Made by a program: the position numbers and the translations under genes. Positions 1-8,039 of a DNA stretch of 35,235 bases are shown piece by piece. Below the pieces are notes generated by a model that was given only the letters and a program-made list of their open reading frames with translations, had not been told where the DNA came from and did not search any database. How positions within the stretch are numbered: position 1 is the stretch's first letter; every line of letters begins with the position of its first letter. Source of the stretch: an uncultured Lewinella sp. (lineage in GTDB: Bacteria; Bacteroidota; Bacteroidia; Chitinophagales; Saprospiraceae); contig CAJXPD010000091.1 in NCBI GenBank assembly GCA_913057785.1, positions 1 through 35,235 on the forward strand, written 5' to 3'.

Positions 1-212
1 AATTGGGTAATAGTCCAGGGCTGTGGCGGCTGTTCCGGCATCTTGGTTTCACCAGTAGTTCCGGCAACAAAAGGACCATTAATTTTGATCCATTCTACTG
101 CTTTTCCTTCCAAGCGTTCCCAATTGGAAACATCGGTCCAAAATGACCAAACAAATGACTTAGCCGCCTCGCATTCGACAGAGTGCTGGAATTCCCAGGC
201 CGCATTTTCCAT
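1..212 (-). CDS. SRPBCC / polyketide-cyclase-like protein, 3'-truncated by window edge
   Basis: The reverse strand has an ATG at 212 and stays open to the left edge, giving the first 70 residues of a protein that starts MENAAWEFQHSVEC. The pattern of a hydrophobic beta strand (EFQHSVECEA), then VWSFWTDVSNWERLE, then IKINGPFVAGTTGETK is the usual N-terminal beta-alpha-alpha-beta layout of SRPBCC (START-like, polyketide cyclase/dehydrase) proteins. These are small soluble proteins that bind hydrophobic ligands in a helix-grip fold. The ligand cannot be told from this fragment. About half of a typical 140-residue domain is present and the rest lies to the left of the window. The family call rests on a remembered pattern, not on a search. 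Confidence 0.7.
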   Translation of the reverse strand, partial: MENAAWEFQHSVECEAAKSFVWSFWTDVSNWERLEGKAVEWIKINGPFVAGTTGETKMPEQPPQPWTITQ

Positions 213-341
213 AGGTGATAGGTTTGTTTTTTCGAGTTTTGGAAGATACGGGAAATTTGGGGATTGGCCCAGCCAGCTCTTGTTGCTGGGAATCTATTAT
301 TCTGCTAGACTAGCACGCAACAAGGGCTAGGGGATGGAACT

Positions 342-1322
342 CTATGGTTCATTGTACTCAACCAAGGCGTATTTCCGGTTAGGGCAATCTAGAATTAGGA
401 CCTTACCGAGAAATAGTTGATTACCAATCATACCGCCCATACCCGTTATTCGAACGCCCATTCTTTGTAGGAAGGAAGTTCCTTCGATATAGGTGACTTG
501 GCTCAGAGGGATGGACATAGACTCGAAGTCAATCTCTTGATCGGAAGCAATATTGAAGGCAGTCAGCTGCTTTTTCCATGAACGAACCTTGAAGGCCTCT
601 TCAGGCTCCGCACCCGACTTGGAAAGCTTTTTCCAATTTCTTTTGTCGGTAATGAAATCAAATCCACTAGTCCCAGAATCGTGCAGCAATTTGCGCTTTT
701 TGCCTGCCACCTCAGCCGGTATCAATACTTTGCGGAGATTAAATTTTAGCTCATGAAATTCAAGGTCTTGACCAAATTCGGGGAGTTGTGATCCGAAAAA
801 ACAACGATGTTTTTCAAAATCCATTACCGTAAGTTTCTTATCAAGGATATCTGCTCCTAAGGTCCCTATCTTGACTTTCTTCCCGCTCTCCCAGTCTATA
901 GACTTTTCTCCTCGCTCGTACAGTTTGAATCGCGGAGAATGCACTTCCATTTCGCCCAGTAGGAAAGTCTGCTCCGTAGTGATGGAGGTAGTATCCAGGA
1001 AACCCACTTGATCAGGATATCTTTCCCGAATGGCTAACATGCTTTTCTTGTAGAGTAAAGTGCTTGGTGCTCCCGTATCAAATTGTAGGTAAAAAGTATC
1101 GGGAACACCCGGAAATTGAATGGGCAGGTACATCGCCGCGATGTCACTATTTTTTGACTTTGCCCATTCAATAGGGACAGCCCCACTAGCTTCGGTAAGC
1201 TCTAAGTAATTCGGATCGGGTTTGAAGGCTTTCTTGAAGTAGAAATAGGCTCCGACAGCACCTACCACAATCAGCCCTACGAGACTAAGGGCTACGATCT
1301 TTAATACTCTCATCTTCGTCAA
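342..1322 (-). CDS. Membrane-anchored two-motif (DTG...DSG) aspartyl-protease-like protein
   Basis: A 326-residue protein with one N-terminal membrane anchor (about residues 5-28, rich in L, V and G, followed by FKKAFK), so the rest is probably outside the cytoplasmic membrane. It carries two aspartyl-protease signatures: LQFDTGAPSTLLY with Asp82, and LLHDSGTSGFDF with Asp215. After each comes the hydrophobic-hydrophobic-Gly element of this fold: GTLGADILDKKLTVMDF near 153-169, and MIGNQLFLGKVLILDC near the end. This is the layout of a single-chain, pepsin-like two-lobed enzyme or of two fused retropepsin-like domains. Most bacterial retropepsin-like proteins have only one DTG per chain. The catalytic residues suggest peptidase activity, but the substrate is unknown. 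It stands alone, between the SRPBCC gene and a regulator on the same strand. A start at the fourth codon (MRVLK) is also possible. A -7-like CATCTTTG box on the minus strand lies at 1334-1341. Confidence 0.75.
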   Translation of the reverse strand: MTKMRVLKIVALSLVGLIVVGAVGAYFYFKKAFKPDPNYLELTEASGAVPIEWAKSKNSDIAAMYLPIQFPGVPDTFYLQFDTGAPSTLLYKKSMLAIRERYPDQVGFLDTTSITTEQTFLLGEMEVHSPRFKLYERGEKSIDWESGKKVKIGTLGADILDKKLTVMDFEKHRCFFGSQLPEFGQDLEFHELKFNLRKVLIPAEVAGKKRKLLHDSGTSGFDFITDKRNWKKLSKSGAEPEEAFKVRSWKKQLTAFNIASDQEIDFESMSIPLSQVTYIEGTSFLQRMGVRITGMGGMIGNQLFLGKVLILDCPNRKYALVEYNEP

Positions 1323-1395
1323 TTTATTTGCGACAAAGATGTGTCAGAAAGAGGCGCCAGAACACGACAGTTAGCCGCCAATAAGGTGACAATGG

Positions 1396-1965
1396 CTATA
1401 GAAACTGAATTTTCAGGGGTAAAATATCGTAGTTCTCCCGCGCTAGTGCATTGGCGGTTCTAAAGATAACAATCAGGTTGATCCCTACTGCCATTAGGCC
1501 CAGGACAAGCATCAGGGAGAAGGGAGCGGCAATATGATCCTGCAAAAAGGGGCTAAAAATCAATATCAGGACGGTACAAATTGTCCAAAGGATTTGAAAA
1601 TTCAGAATCTTCCTGCCTACTTCATCAACCAAGGGATATTCCCGGTATTTCTGCCATAGAATAAATGGAACAACCAGGTTTCCGAATGGAATCCCCATGA
1701 AGCATAGGGTAGCGAGATTGATCATCTTTAACTTTAGGTTCTCTTCTTTTGCCTCTTTCCGGTCTGCCACCTTTTGCTGTTGCAGTTCGTTTGAATCTAC
1801 ACCTAAAGTCTGTGCGAGTACCTTCAAGGTATGCCCTTTGGGTACACTTTGTCCCGATTCCAGACGCTGTATAGTCCGAATAGATAAGTTTGAATGTTCC
1901 GCTAAGTCAGCCTGCGTGTACCCCAATTCCTCTCTAAGCGTACGAACCTTGCTTTTAACCATCAT
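1396..1965 (-). CDS. XRE-family HTH regulator fused to DUF4870/Tic20-like membrane domain
   Basis: This 189-residue protein starts with a classical Cro/CI (XRE) helix-turn-helix at about residues 6-62 (LREELGYTQADLAEHSNLSI then RTIQRLESG), which should bind DNA. A short charged linker (QQQKVADRKEAKEENLK) leads to three hydrophobic segments at about 80-105, 124-145 and 150-175. The sequence GNLVVPFILW and the DEVGRKILNFQILW stretch match the DUF4870 (Tic20-like) family. A DNA-binding head tethered to the membrane is a recurrent architecture in Bacteroidota. What it senses is not known. The gene stands alone between two same-strand genes, with 73 bases to the protease-like gene downstream. The start could equally be the second Met. 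Confidence 0.85.
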   Translation of the reverse strand: MMVKSKVRTLREELGYTQADLAEHSNLSIRTIQRLESGQSVPKGHTLKVLAQTLGVDSNELQQQKVADRKEAKEENLKLKMINLATLCFMGIPFGNLVVPFILWQKYREYPLVDEVGRKILNFQILWTICTVLILIFSPFLQDHIAAPFSLMLVLGLMAVGINLIVIFRTANALARENYDILPLKIQFL

Positions 1966-2075
1966 CTAAATTGAGCATTTTGATTCCAAATAGGATCAAT
2001 GTATTGGAAGATGATCGAAATTTAGGGAAAGAAGGGGATTAATGCAATGTTGCCAAACCAGGCATTTCCACTTAA

Positions 2076-3662
2076 CTATTCTTTTATTCTTTTAGCTAAA
2101 CTTTCCTCTCCACCAGCAAAGAGCGTTAGACTTTCTACTTCTCCTTTAGCATTTCTATTAAAAGTGAGCTGTATTGATACCTCTGTGCCGTAGAACACAT
2201 TTGCCGATTTGGGTTCAAAATCATACTCTTCTCGACCCGAAGCTTGTGCTTTCAGCTGCTTCCCCTCCTTCCTTACCGTGATAACAAAGTCTGGAGAAAT
2301 TTCATATCGCCCCACGTAAGCTTCCATTGTTTGCTGATCTACTATGATCTCTTCGAACACCTTTTCCGTGTCTACGTAAATCTCTCCATCTTTCATCACG
2401 AAAACGATATCAAAAATGGCAGTCGAAAAATCCTTTTCGATATCCCCCTTGACCGCAATGATGTCAGCTAAGGCTCCCTCCTTGATTACCCCTAACTCTC
2501 CTTCCTTATCCAAAAACTGTGCAGACAGATGGGTTGATGAACGTAAGATGTCAAAGGGCATCATACCTTCTTCCTCGTAAGCAATTAGAATGTTCTTAGC
2601 GGCGGCTCCTTGTGGCATTTCAAAATCCAGGTAATTATCCGATCCGGTTACTATCGTCACACCAGCTTCGATGGCCCGCTGCAACCGGTCTTGATAACGG
2701 TCCTTTGCCCGTTTCAGATTGAGCTCCCGATTCCATTTGAAATCAATGATATCATACAATTTATGGAAAAGCGGTATAGAAATATCAGTAGGTACCAATA
2801 CCACTCCTTTTTCTGCCATTAAGGCCAAGGTCGTATCCGAGATCTCATAGCCATGCTCGATCCCATCTACCCCTGCCGTTACGGCTTCCCACACCGCCAA
2901 ATTAGAGGTCGCATGGGCGGTTACCTTCTTATCGTAGCGGTGAGCCATTTTGACGATGGCTTTCATTTCTTCCATGGTCAGGCTGGTATTATTGGGCGTA
3001 TTATTAGCACAAATTTTGATCAAATCTACTCCGGCGTTGACGTGTACTCGGACGGCATTGATGGCATCATCTACATTCCTCACAATCGTGTACTCCTCCT
3101 CTATCACCCCGCGATGGCTATGTACTAGTCCAGGAACTTGCCCCCCTTCTGAACTAATGATCGGTCCTGACACAAACATCCTAGGCCCTACCACACTACC
3201 TTCTGCGATTGCTTTCTTCAAGGCTACGTCCAAAAATGCCCCGGAATCGCCCAAGTCTTTCACGGAAGTGAAACCATTTTCCAGCCAACTTTTTGCCCGA
3301 TTGGCTCCTCGCAAAACGCGCAATGCATCCCCTTCAAACAATAGCTTCTCCGCCATCGGTGTATCATCGTTTAAATCATCGAGAGTCATCAAATGCGTAT
3401 GGGCATCGATCAAACCTGGCATCACCGTATAGGCTGATAGGTCAATGGTTTTAGCATCTGCGGGGATCTCTATATCTGGCCCGACTTCCCTAATTCTATT
3501 TCGCTCTACTTTGATGATATAATCAGCATGGAGTTTTCCAAGTTCTGCATCAAAGAGTTGGCCTGCTTTGATATAGGTTGCGTTGCTGGGTTGGGCCGGA
3601 AGAGTCGGAATAGCGTAAACGTAGCAGAAAAGGACAAGCAGATACTTCGGAAAGCTTTGCAT
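2076..3662 (-). CDS. Secreted metal-dependent amidohydrolase with C-terminal DUF3471-like domain
   Basis: This 528-residue protein has an N-terminal signal peptide (about 1-23, ending LPAQP). It has the amidohydrolase-superfamily set of metal ligands: HTH at 88-90 in the MPGLIDAHTHLM element, Lys217 in DLIKICANN, His250 in VTAHATS, His270 in IEHGYEI, and Asp342 in TGSDN. The domain order is a small beta sandwich (30-80), a TIM barrel (80-400), then a return of the beta sandwich with the GALADIIAVKGD signature. It is closest in style to the imidazolonepropionase/prolidase-like group that hydrolyses amide bonds of small molecules or dipeptides. After residue about 440 there is an added domain (YVGRYEISPDFVITVRKEG onward) resembling DUF3471, usually found behind beta-lactamase-fold hydrolases. 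It probably acts in the periplasm. A perfect 9-base inverted repeat lies 16-44 bases upstream of the start. The substrate is not predictable here. Confidence 0.88.
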   Translation of the reverse strand: MQSFPKYLLVLFCYVYAIPTLPAQPSNATYIKAGQLFDAELGKLHADYIIKVERNRIREVGPDIEIPADAKTIDLSAYTVMPGLIDAHTHLMTLDDLNDDTPMAEKLLFEGDALRVLRGANRAKSWLENGFTSVKDLGDSGAFLDVALKKAIAEGSVVGPRMFVSGPIISSEGGQVPGLVHSHRGVIEEEYTIVRNVDDAINAVRVHVNAGVDLIKICANNTPNNTSLTMEEMKAIVKMAHRYDKKVTAHATSNLAVWEAVTAGVDGIEHGYEISDTTLALMAEKGVVLVPTDISIPLFHKLYDIIDFKWNRELNLKRAKDRYQDRLQRAIEAGVTIVTGSDNYLDFEMPQGAAAKNILIAYEEEGMMPFDILRSSTHLSAQFLDKEGELGVIKEGALADIIAVKGDIEKDFSTAIFDIVFVMKDGEIYVDTEKVFEEIIVDQQTMEAYVGRYEISPDFVITVRKEGKQLKAQASGREEYDFEPKSANVFYGTEVSIQLTFNRNAKGEVESLTLFAGGEESLAKRIKE

Positions 3663-3677
3663 GACATAGGTGGTTTT

Positions 3678-3706
3678 GATCGAAAAACAAGATAAGCTTT
3701 TCGATC
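3678..3706. promoter_or_regulatory. Perfect 9-base inverted repeat upstream of the amidohydrolase gene
   Basis: GATCGAAAA (3678-3686) and TTTTCGATC (3698-3706) are exact reverse complements separated by 11 bases. They sit just upstream of the amidohydrolase start at 3662. It could be an operator or an RNA hairpin in the 5' leader. It is not followed by a T run in the direction of transcription, so it is a poor intrinsic terminator for the AraC gene. Confidence 0.45.
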
Positions 3707-3818
3707 CAAGCCCTATGTTGGCTTTTGTAAAAGTATGTTAGGGAATTGTAAAGGAGTCCCACATGATAACCATGTACGGGTAAAGTCAGCAGAAAATCAA
3801 AGTCCACCCCCTTGGTCC

Positions 3819-4742
3819 TTAGTTCAAAGATGCAGATTCGATGTACTCTCTTGGGCTAAGCCCAGTTTTCTTCTTGAAGAGACGGGAGAAGTATTGCGGG
3901 TATTCGAAACCCAGTTGATAAGCTGTTTCAGAGATGGAAGCATTTTGAGCAAGCAGTAAATGTTTTGCCTCTTCTATCAGATACAAGTTAATCTGATCTA
4001 TTGCCGTCTTACCCGTTTCGGCTTTAATTGTATCACTCATATAGCGATGGCTAATACCCAATTGCTTGGCCATCCATTCTACCGATGGGATTCCTTTTTC
4101 CATTTGCTGCCCATGTTCAAAGTAAGCATCTAAGGTTGCTTTAAACCGGGTAATCAAATCTTTATTGATAGCCTTGCGGTGAAGAAACTGCCGCTTGTAG
4201 AAGCGGTTAGCATACTTTAAGAGTGTCTCCAAATGAGATACAATTATTTCTTTACTGAACTCGTCCTGGTTATTCTGATATTCCGCTTCTATATTTCTGA
4301 AAATGGTTTTAATGGTTTGCTCCTCCTTGGGAGAAAGATGCAAGGCTTCGTTTACATTATAATTGAAGAAATTGTAATTTTTGATTCGCTTCCGAATATC
4401 AAGTCCATGAATAAAATCTTCATGAAAAGCAATGAACCAGGAATCCGAGCTAATTACCACATCCTTCGCTACAATGGTTTGATTTGGAGCAGTAAACAAC
4501 AAGGTACCTGTGCTACAGTCATATTTTGTTCGGCCATACATCAACTCACCTGAAACAATGTTTTTAAGGCTGATGACGTAAAACTGATTGGTATAGCTGA
4601 TTTCTTTGTTGGAAGAAACGCAGTTTTCAATCTCGTCTTCATCAAGCCTTTTTCGCCCAACCGCAAAGAGCGGATTCTCAGGTTCGGGTAATTGCTGTGC
4701 CCTGGTGAATTCTGTTATATTCTTATAGTTTACTTTGATCAT
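3819..4742 (-). CDS. AraC-family transcriptional regulator
   Basis: A 307-residue regulator, read from the ATG at 4742 (MIKVNYKNITEF). The N-terminal 190 residues are a cupin-like sensor region containing TGTLLFTAPNQ. The C-terminal 100 residues hold the two helix-turn-helix motifs of AraC/XylS proteins: first WMAKQLGISHRYMSDTIK, second ISETAYQLGFEYPQYFSRLF, ending KKKTGLSPREY. An upstream in-frame GTG at 4778 overlaps the stop of the preceding gene as GTGA and would add 12 residues. I prefer the ATG because related regulators begin at this point, but coupling through the GTG is possible. It is the last gene of a minus-strand cluster (TIP30-like reductase, SDR, membrane protein, AraC) and probably controls that cluster. 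In Bacteroidota, AraC genes beside SDR genes are common. Confidence 0.9.
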   Translation of the reverse strand: MIKVNYKNITEFTRAQQLPEPENPLFAVGRKRLDEDEIENCVSSNKEISYTNQFYVISLKNIVSGELMYGRTKYDCSTGTLLFTAPNQTIVAKDVVISSDSWFIAFHEDFIHGLDIRKRIKNYNFFNYNVNEALHLSPKEEQTIKTIFRNIEAEYQNNQDEFSKEIIVSHLETLLKYANRFYKRQFLHRKAINKDLITRFKATLDAYFEHGQQMEKGIPSVEWMAKQLGISHRYMSDTIKAETGKTAIDQINLYLIEEAKHLLLAQNASISETAYQLGFEYPQYFSRLFKKKTGLSPREYIESASLN

Positions 4743-4774
4743 TACTGCAAATTTGAAATGAGCAACTACCCCCC

Positions 4775-5287
4775 TCACTGTAAATCTTGTTTTTCTATTA
4801 GCACCAATTCTTCTTTATAGACTTCCATCCTGGCATTAGCGTTAGTATCTATCGATAAAATAACCACCATCATCGCAATGGTTGTCATGCTGATCGCCCT
4901 CCACATCGGCTTATCAATAAAAATAAACAACAAGGTAGCTACGACAATGATCAATGGAATAACTCTGAAAACAGCAGTCTGATACTCCGCCATTGTTTTA
5001 TCAGCTCGGACAATTTCCGTTTGTAAAAAAGCTGAGGCATCAGTCTCGTAAGCCGTTGGGAAACTGGCGATCCTTGATTTATTGGAATAAACCAATCCAG
5101 CTCCTATAATCAACAGTAAAATACCAGCTACCAAGGTCGGGTAGATAAATGCCTTAGCAAGCTCGGTTTTCCCCATTTGCCAAAACCCTATAGTAGCCAA
5201 TAGAAATATGGCCCCAAAAAGGATAAAAAACATCGATGAAAAAACTTCGGCTTTTGCCCATTCAATGGCTGTCTTTAGTATATCCAC
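4775..5287 (-). CDS. Small four-helix membrane protein of unknown function
   Basis: A 170-residue protein with four predicted membrane helices at about 15-35 (VFSSMFFILFGAIFLLATIGF), 47-66, 107-126 and 131-147. There is a charged region at about 70-100 between helices two and three (YETDASAFLQTEIVRADKTM), and the C-terminus is charged. No motif gives a function and I know no family name. It lies 70 bases after the SDR gene and its stop overlaps a possible GTG start of the AraC gene. That tight packing supports one transcript with both neighbours and suggests a shared physiological role. Confidence 0.75.
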   Translation of the reverse strand: MDILKTAIEWAKAEVFSSMFFILFGAIFLLATIGFWQMGKTELAKAFIYPTLVAGILLLIIGAGLVYSNKSRIASFPTAYETDASAFLQTEIVRADKTMAEYQTAVFRVIPLIIVVATLLFIFIDKPMWRAISMTTIAMMVVILSIDTNANARMEVYKEELVLIEKQDLQ

Positions 5288-5357
5288 GTCTTGCTATTTT
5301 ATTGGTTTTTACTGCCAGTATTTCAGCTTGTTAATTTTCTCTTTTAAACTGGGGGAC

Positions 5358-6332
5358 TCAAAAATTCCATGTACAGTTGGTTTCCTTTTCTGATACCTGC
5401 CATAACTCAGTTAAAACTGTTTTATCCAAAACAAACGGCTCCAATTTACATTCTCCAACCGGACCGGACCAATTCATGGTTCCTGTCGGACCATAATAAG
5501 CCTGTTGCTTTAAATTATCTTCCGTAGCACACATAACTTCTGGGTAAGACCCTTTCTCTGCTGATTGAACGATTGGTAATAGCGATAAGATCGAAAACAA
5601 TATTCTATCTCGCCTACTGGCTTTTTCATTGATCAAAGAGGTTCGGGATGCCCCGGGATGGCAAACGTAAACTTCAACCTCCTTGTTGGTGCCTTTAATT
5701 CGATTTTGTAACTCGTAGGCAAACATCATCTGCGCCAATTTACTCTGGCAATAGGCATTCATCGGGTTGTAATTCTTATCAAAGTTCAAGTCTTCGAATT
5801 GAATGGTTTTCAACCCCATCTTGTATCCTTCGCTTGCCACAACTACAATTCTACCTTTGGATTGTTCCACTTTGTCAAACAGAAGATTGACCAGTAAAAA
5901 ATGTCCGTAGTGATTAATACCCAGCTGGCTTTCATGCCCCTCAGGGGTAAGCTCCTGCTTTGCTATTTGTGCCACAGCAGCATTACAAATCAATGCATCA
6001 ATTTTGGATACAGTCCTATTCACTTCCGCTGCAGCATCGCGTACAGAGGAAAACTCTGCCAAATCCATCTTAATAAAAGAAACTTTAGCATTTGCCCCCA
6101 ACTCCGCTTTGAGGTCATCCATCGCTTTATTGGATTTCTTTTCGTTTCGATTAAGCATGACCACTTCTGCACCTTTACCTAAAAGTATCTTAGCCGCTTC
6201 AAAACCCGCACCGGCATTTGCTCCGGTTATGAGGTAAGTCTTACCTACCAGCGAGTATAGTTGTTCTGGCGTCCAGCCCTTTGTTCCAAATCTTTTATCA
6301 GCCATATTTTCTGCCTTTTCGTTTTTAATCAT
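5358..6332 (-). CDS. Short-chain dehydrogenase/reductase (retinol/protochlorophyllide-reductase-like)
   Basis: A 324-residue NAD(P)-dependent oxidoreductase of the classical-to-extended SDR type. The Rossmann dinucleotide motif TGANAGAG is at 36-43, NRNEKKS follows the second strand (favouring NADP), CNAAVA replaces the usual NNAG near 116-121, Ser167 is in VVVASEGYK, and the catalytic pair Tyr194/Lys198 is in AYCQSK. The C-terminal tail after 230 is the longer type seen in retinol-dehydrogenase/protochlorophyllide-reductase-like SDRs (WSGPVGECK). It reduces or oxidises a carbonyl/alcohol, but the substrate is unknown. A start at residue 10 (MADKRFG, position 6305) is plausible and would leave a more normal 5' leader. 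It lies 86 bases downstream of the TIP30-like gene on the same strand and belongs to the AraC cluster. Confidence 0.88.
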   Translation of the reverse strand: MIKNEKAENMADKRFGTKGWTPEQLYSLVGKTYLITGANAGAGFEAAKILLGKGAEVVMLNRNEKKSNKAMDDLKAELGANAKVSFIKMDLAEFSSVRDAAAEVNRTVSKIDALICNAAVAQIAKQELTPEGHESQLGINHYGHFLLVNLLFDKVEQSKGRIVVVASEGYKMGLKTIQFEDLNFDKNYNPMNAYCQSKLAQMMFAYELQNRIKGTNKEVEVYVCHPGASRTSLINEKASRRDRILFSILSLLPIVQSAEKGSYPEVMCATEDNLKQQAYYGPTGTMNWSGPVGECKLEPFVLDKTVLTELWQVSEKETNCTWNF

Positions 6333-6418
6333 TGATCTTGGTACAAAGTTCGCTAAGAAGTATGAGCCAACACTTAATCATTTTCGCATAAGATGTATAC
6401 ATTTTAGTTAGTTCCGGC

Positions 6419-7096
6419 CTACTGTAGGTGGAGAAAATCATCATACTGCAGATACTCAACCCCTTCCTTTTCGATGAAAATGTTATTCGCAATGGCTCTG
6501 CCTAACATTTCCACCTTAATTCCCCTATACTTTCTAAGTCCATTTTGCAGGATAAAATCTAGTTTAGGCCAAAGTTTTAGCATTAAGCCTTGCGTAAAGC
6601 CATACCGGTTTTGAGGGGTCAAAATCATCGAAGGTTGAAAAATGCTCAAGCGCTCGAATTGCAGCTTAACCAATTCATCGTTGAGCTCTCCTTTTGTACG
6701 CAAATAGTAATTACGTGACCTGCTGCTTACGCCAACGGAGGATAACAGATGAAACTGCTTTACGCCATTTGTTTTACATGCTTTGGCAAAATTTAGTACG
6801 GCGACCTTATCAATAGCAATAAAATCCGCTTTAGATACTTTGGAGGGTTCGCCAACACCTAAGGTGCAAATAGCCGTTTGGTAGTCTGTAATATGATCAG
6901 AATATGTTGACGGGTCATGAATATCAATGAGCGCTTGTTCCAGGTGAGTTGGTGGTTCCTTTAATTCGACTGCTCTTCTTCCCAAGGTGAGTATCTTGGA
7001 GACGCCCTCGTCGCTCAATAAGCGATTTAGTGCAGCCGAACCGACGGCCCCTGTTGCGCCCATAAATACTACTGTTTGTTTATCCTGCATATGCAT
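6419..7096 (-). CDS. NAD(P)-binding TIP30/HTATIP2-like atypical SDR
   Basis: A 225-residue protein with an N-terminal Rossmann motif GATGAVG (13-19), GRR after the second strand (39-41), a hydrophobic strand ending LLSSVG (117-122), and a Tyr131-Lys135 pair in YLRTK. The size, the CTLGVGE segment and the FHLLSSVGVSS stretch fit the TIP30/HTATIP2-like atypical SDR group (NmrA/NAD-epimerase superfamily). It probably binds NADP(H). Whether it is an enzyme or a redox sensor is not clear. It is the first gene of the minus-strand AraC cluster. Starting at the second Met (MQDKQTVV) would bring the motif closer to the usual distance. Confidence 0.85.
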   Translation of the reverse strand: MHMQDKQTVVFMGATGAVGSAALNRLLSDEGVSKILTLGRRAVELKEPPTHLEQALIDIHDPSTYSDHITDYQTAICTLGVGEPSKVSKADFIAIDKVAVLNFAKACKTNGVKQFHLLSSVGVSSRSRNYYLRTKGELNDELVKLQFERLSIFQPSMILTPQNRYGFTQGLMLKLWPKLDFILQNGLRKYRGIKVEMLGRAIANNIFIEKEGVEYLQYDDFLHLQ

Positions 7097-7372
7097 AAGA
7101 ATTGATGGCTGATTATCTTAAGGCTCGCGATCCTTCCTAGGTTTATTCAAGGCAAATCTTCTGGGCACGATTCAACAAAAAATTCTACAATTTCCGACCG
7201 TTATAATCGTGGTAGAGATGACCTAGTTCGTCAGAAAGCTTGCCTGGTCCTACCTTATTCAATGTAAGAAAGAATCCTGAAAACTAATGGTAAGGATACA
7301 CAAGAGCTAACAGTTGTTAAGAAAGCGCCCATAAATTCTTGGTGTTTGCCTGAAGTACTTCCATCAAGTTTA

Positions 7373-8029
7373 TCAGTCCCTTTTCAGCTTCAACTTTTTA
7401 TCCAAAATAGAAAACAAGGCTTCTCCTGCTAGCTCATCCAAGATATGCCCTCCTCCGGGAACGATCACCAATTCACTTTGACACCCTTGTTGGTCTAACA
7501 CTACTTTCGCTCTTTCGGCTCTTTGTTTCCAATGGGTATCTCGCTCTCCGACGATCATCAAAATTTGTTGATCTGCATGTTCCTTAATACTTCTGATATC
7601 CGGGTTTCCAGGCATTCCAATAACCCCATCAATCCGATCATTGTATATAGAAGCTATGTGGAAGGCGTCAACACTGTTGGCAGAGAATCCAAGGATAAAG
7701 GTTTCTGTAGTACGGTAGTATGAATCCAAATGATCCAACAATGCGGAAACCGCTATACGATCCTCTCTATGAATGGAACTCTCTACCAAAATCCACTGAG
7801 CTTGTTTAGGGTTTACTCCAAAATACCGACAACCCATTTCCAGGTTTCCGTTATCCAGTCCCGGACCAATCAAGACCGGATAGCTTTTACTCGCCGTGTA
7901 AGCTTCCGGTAAGTTTATCCGTACAGGTATCTTTTTTCCCTTACAATCAAGTTCAATGACTTCACTTTGACTATGAGCAAGCAAGGCAACGAAAGAGAAC
8001 AATAGGCTAATTTTTAGATGTAAATTCAT
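7373..8029 (-). CDS. Secreted alpha/beta-hydrolase-fold protein with atypical nucleophile elbow
   Basis: A 218-residue protein with a signal peptide (1-20, ending LLAHSQS). It has an esterase-like alpha/beta hydrolase outline: a strand leading to PVLIGPGLDNG (the usual oxyanion-hole region), then LGFSANS with Ser116 as probable nucleophile, GERDTHW with Asp164 as acid, and GGGHIL with His195 as base. The elbow reads G-F-S-A-N rather than G-x-S-x-G, which is unusual. It resembles small predicted esterases/PHB-depolymerase-like proteins. The gene starts 10 bases after the stop of the TolB-like lipoprotein gene on the same strand, so the two are almost certainly co-transcribed. Confidence 0.75.
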   Translation of the reverse strand: MNLHLKISLLFSFVALLAHSQSEVIELDCKGKKIPVRINLPEAYTASKSYPVLIGPGLDNGNLEMGCRYFGVNPKQAQWILVESSIHREDRIAVSALLDHLDSYYRTTETFILGFSANSVDAFHIASIYNDRIDGVIGMPGNPDIRSIKEHADQQILMIVGERDTHWKQRAERAKVVLDQQGCQSELVIVPGGGHILDELAGEALFSILDKKLKLKRD

Positions 8030-8039
8030 GGGTGTGTTT

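Noticed and set aside
43..330. A 95-codon open frame on the plus strand at the left edge
   Set aside because: It overlaps the minus-strand SRPBCC gene fragment, whose translation has a recognisable fold pattern. The plus-strand product has none.
2950..3432. A 160-codon plus-strand frame inside the amidohydrolase gene
   Set aside because: Antisense shadow of a well-supported gene, with no recognisable domain.
4743..4778. GTG start at 4778 for the AraC regulator, overlapping the upstream stop
   Set aside because: It adds 12 residues with no similarity to family members, and the ATG at 4742 is the usual start point. It remains possible as a coupling signal.
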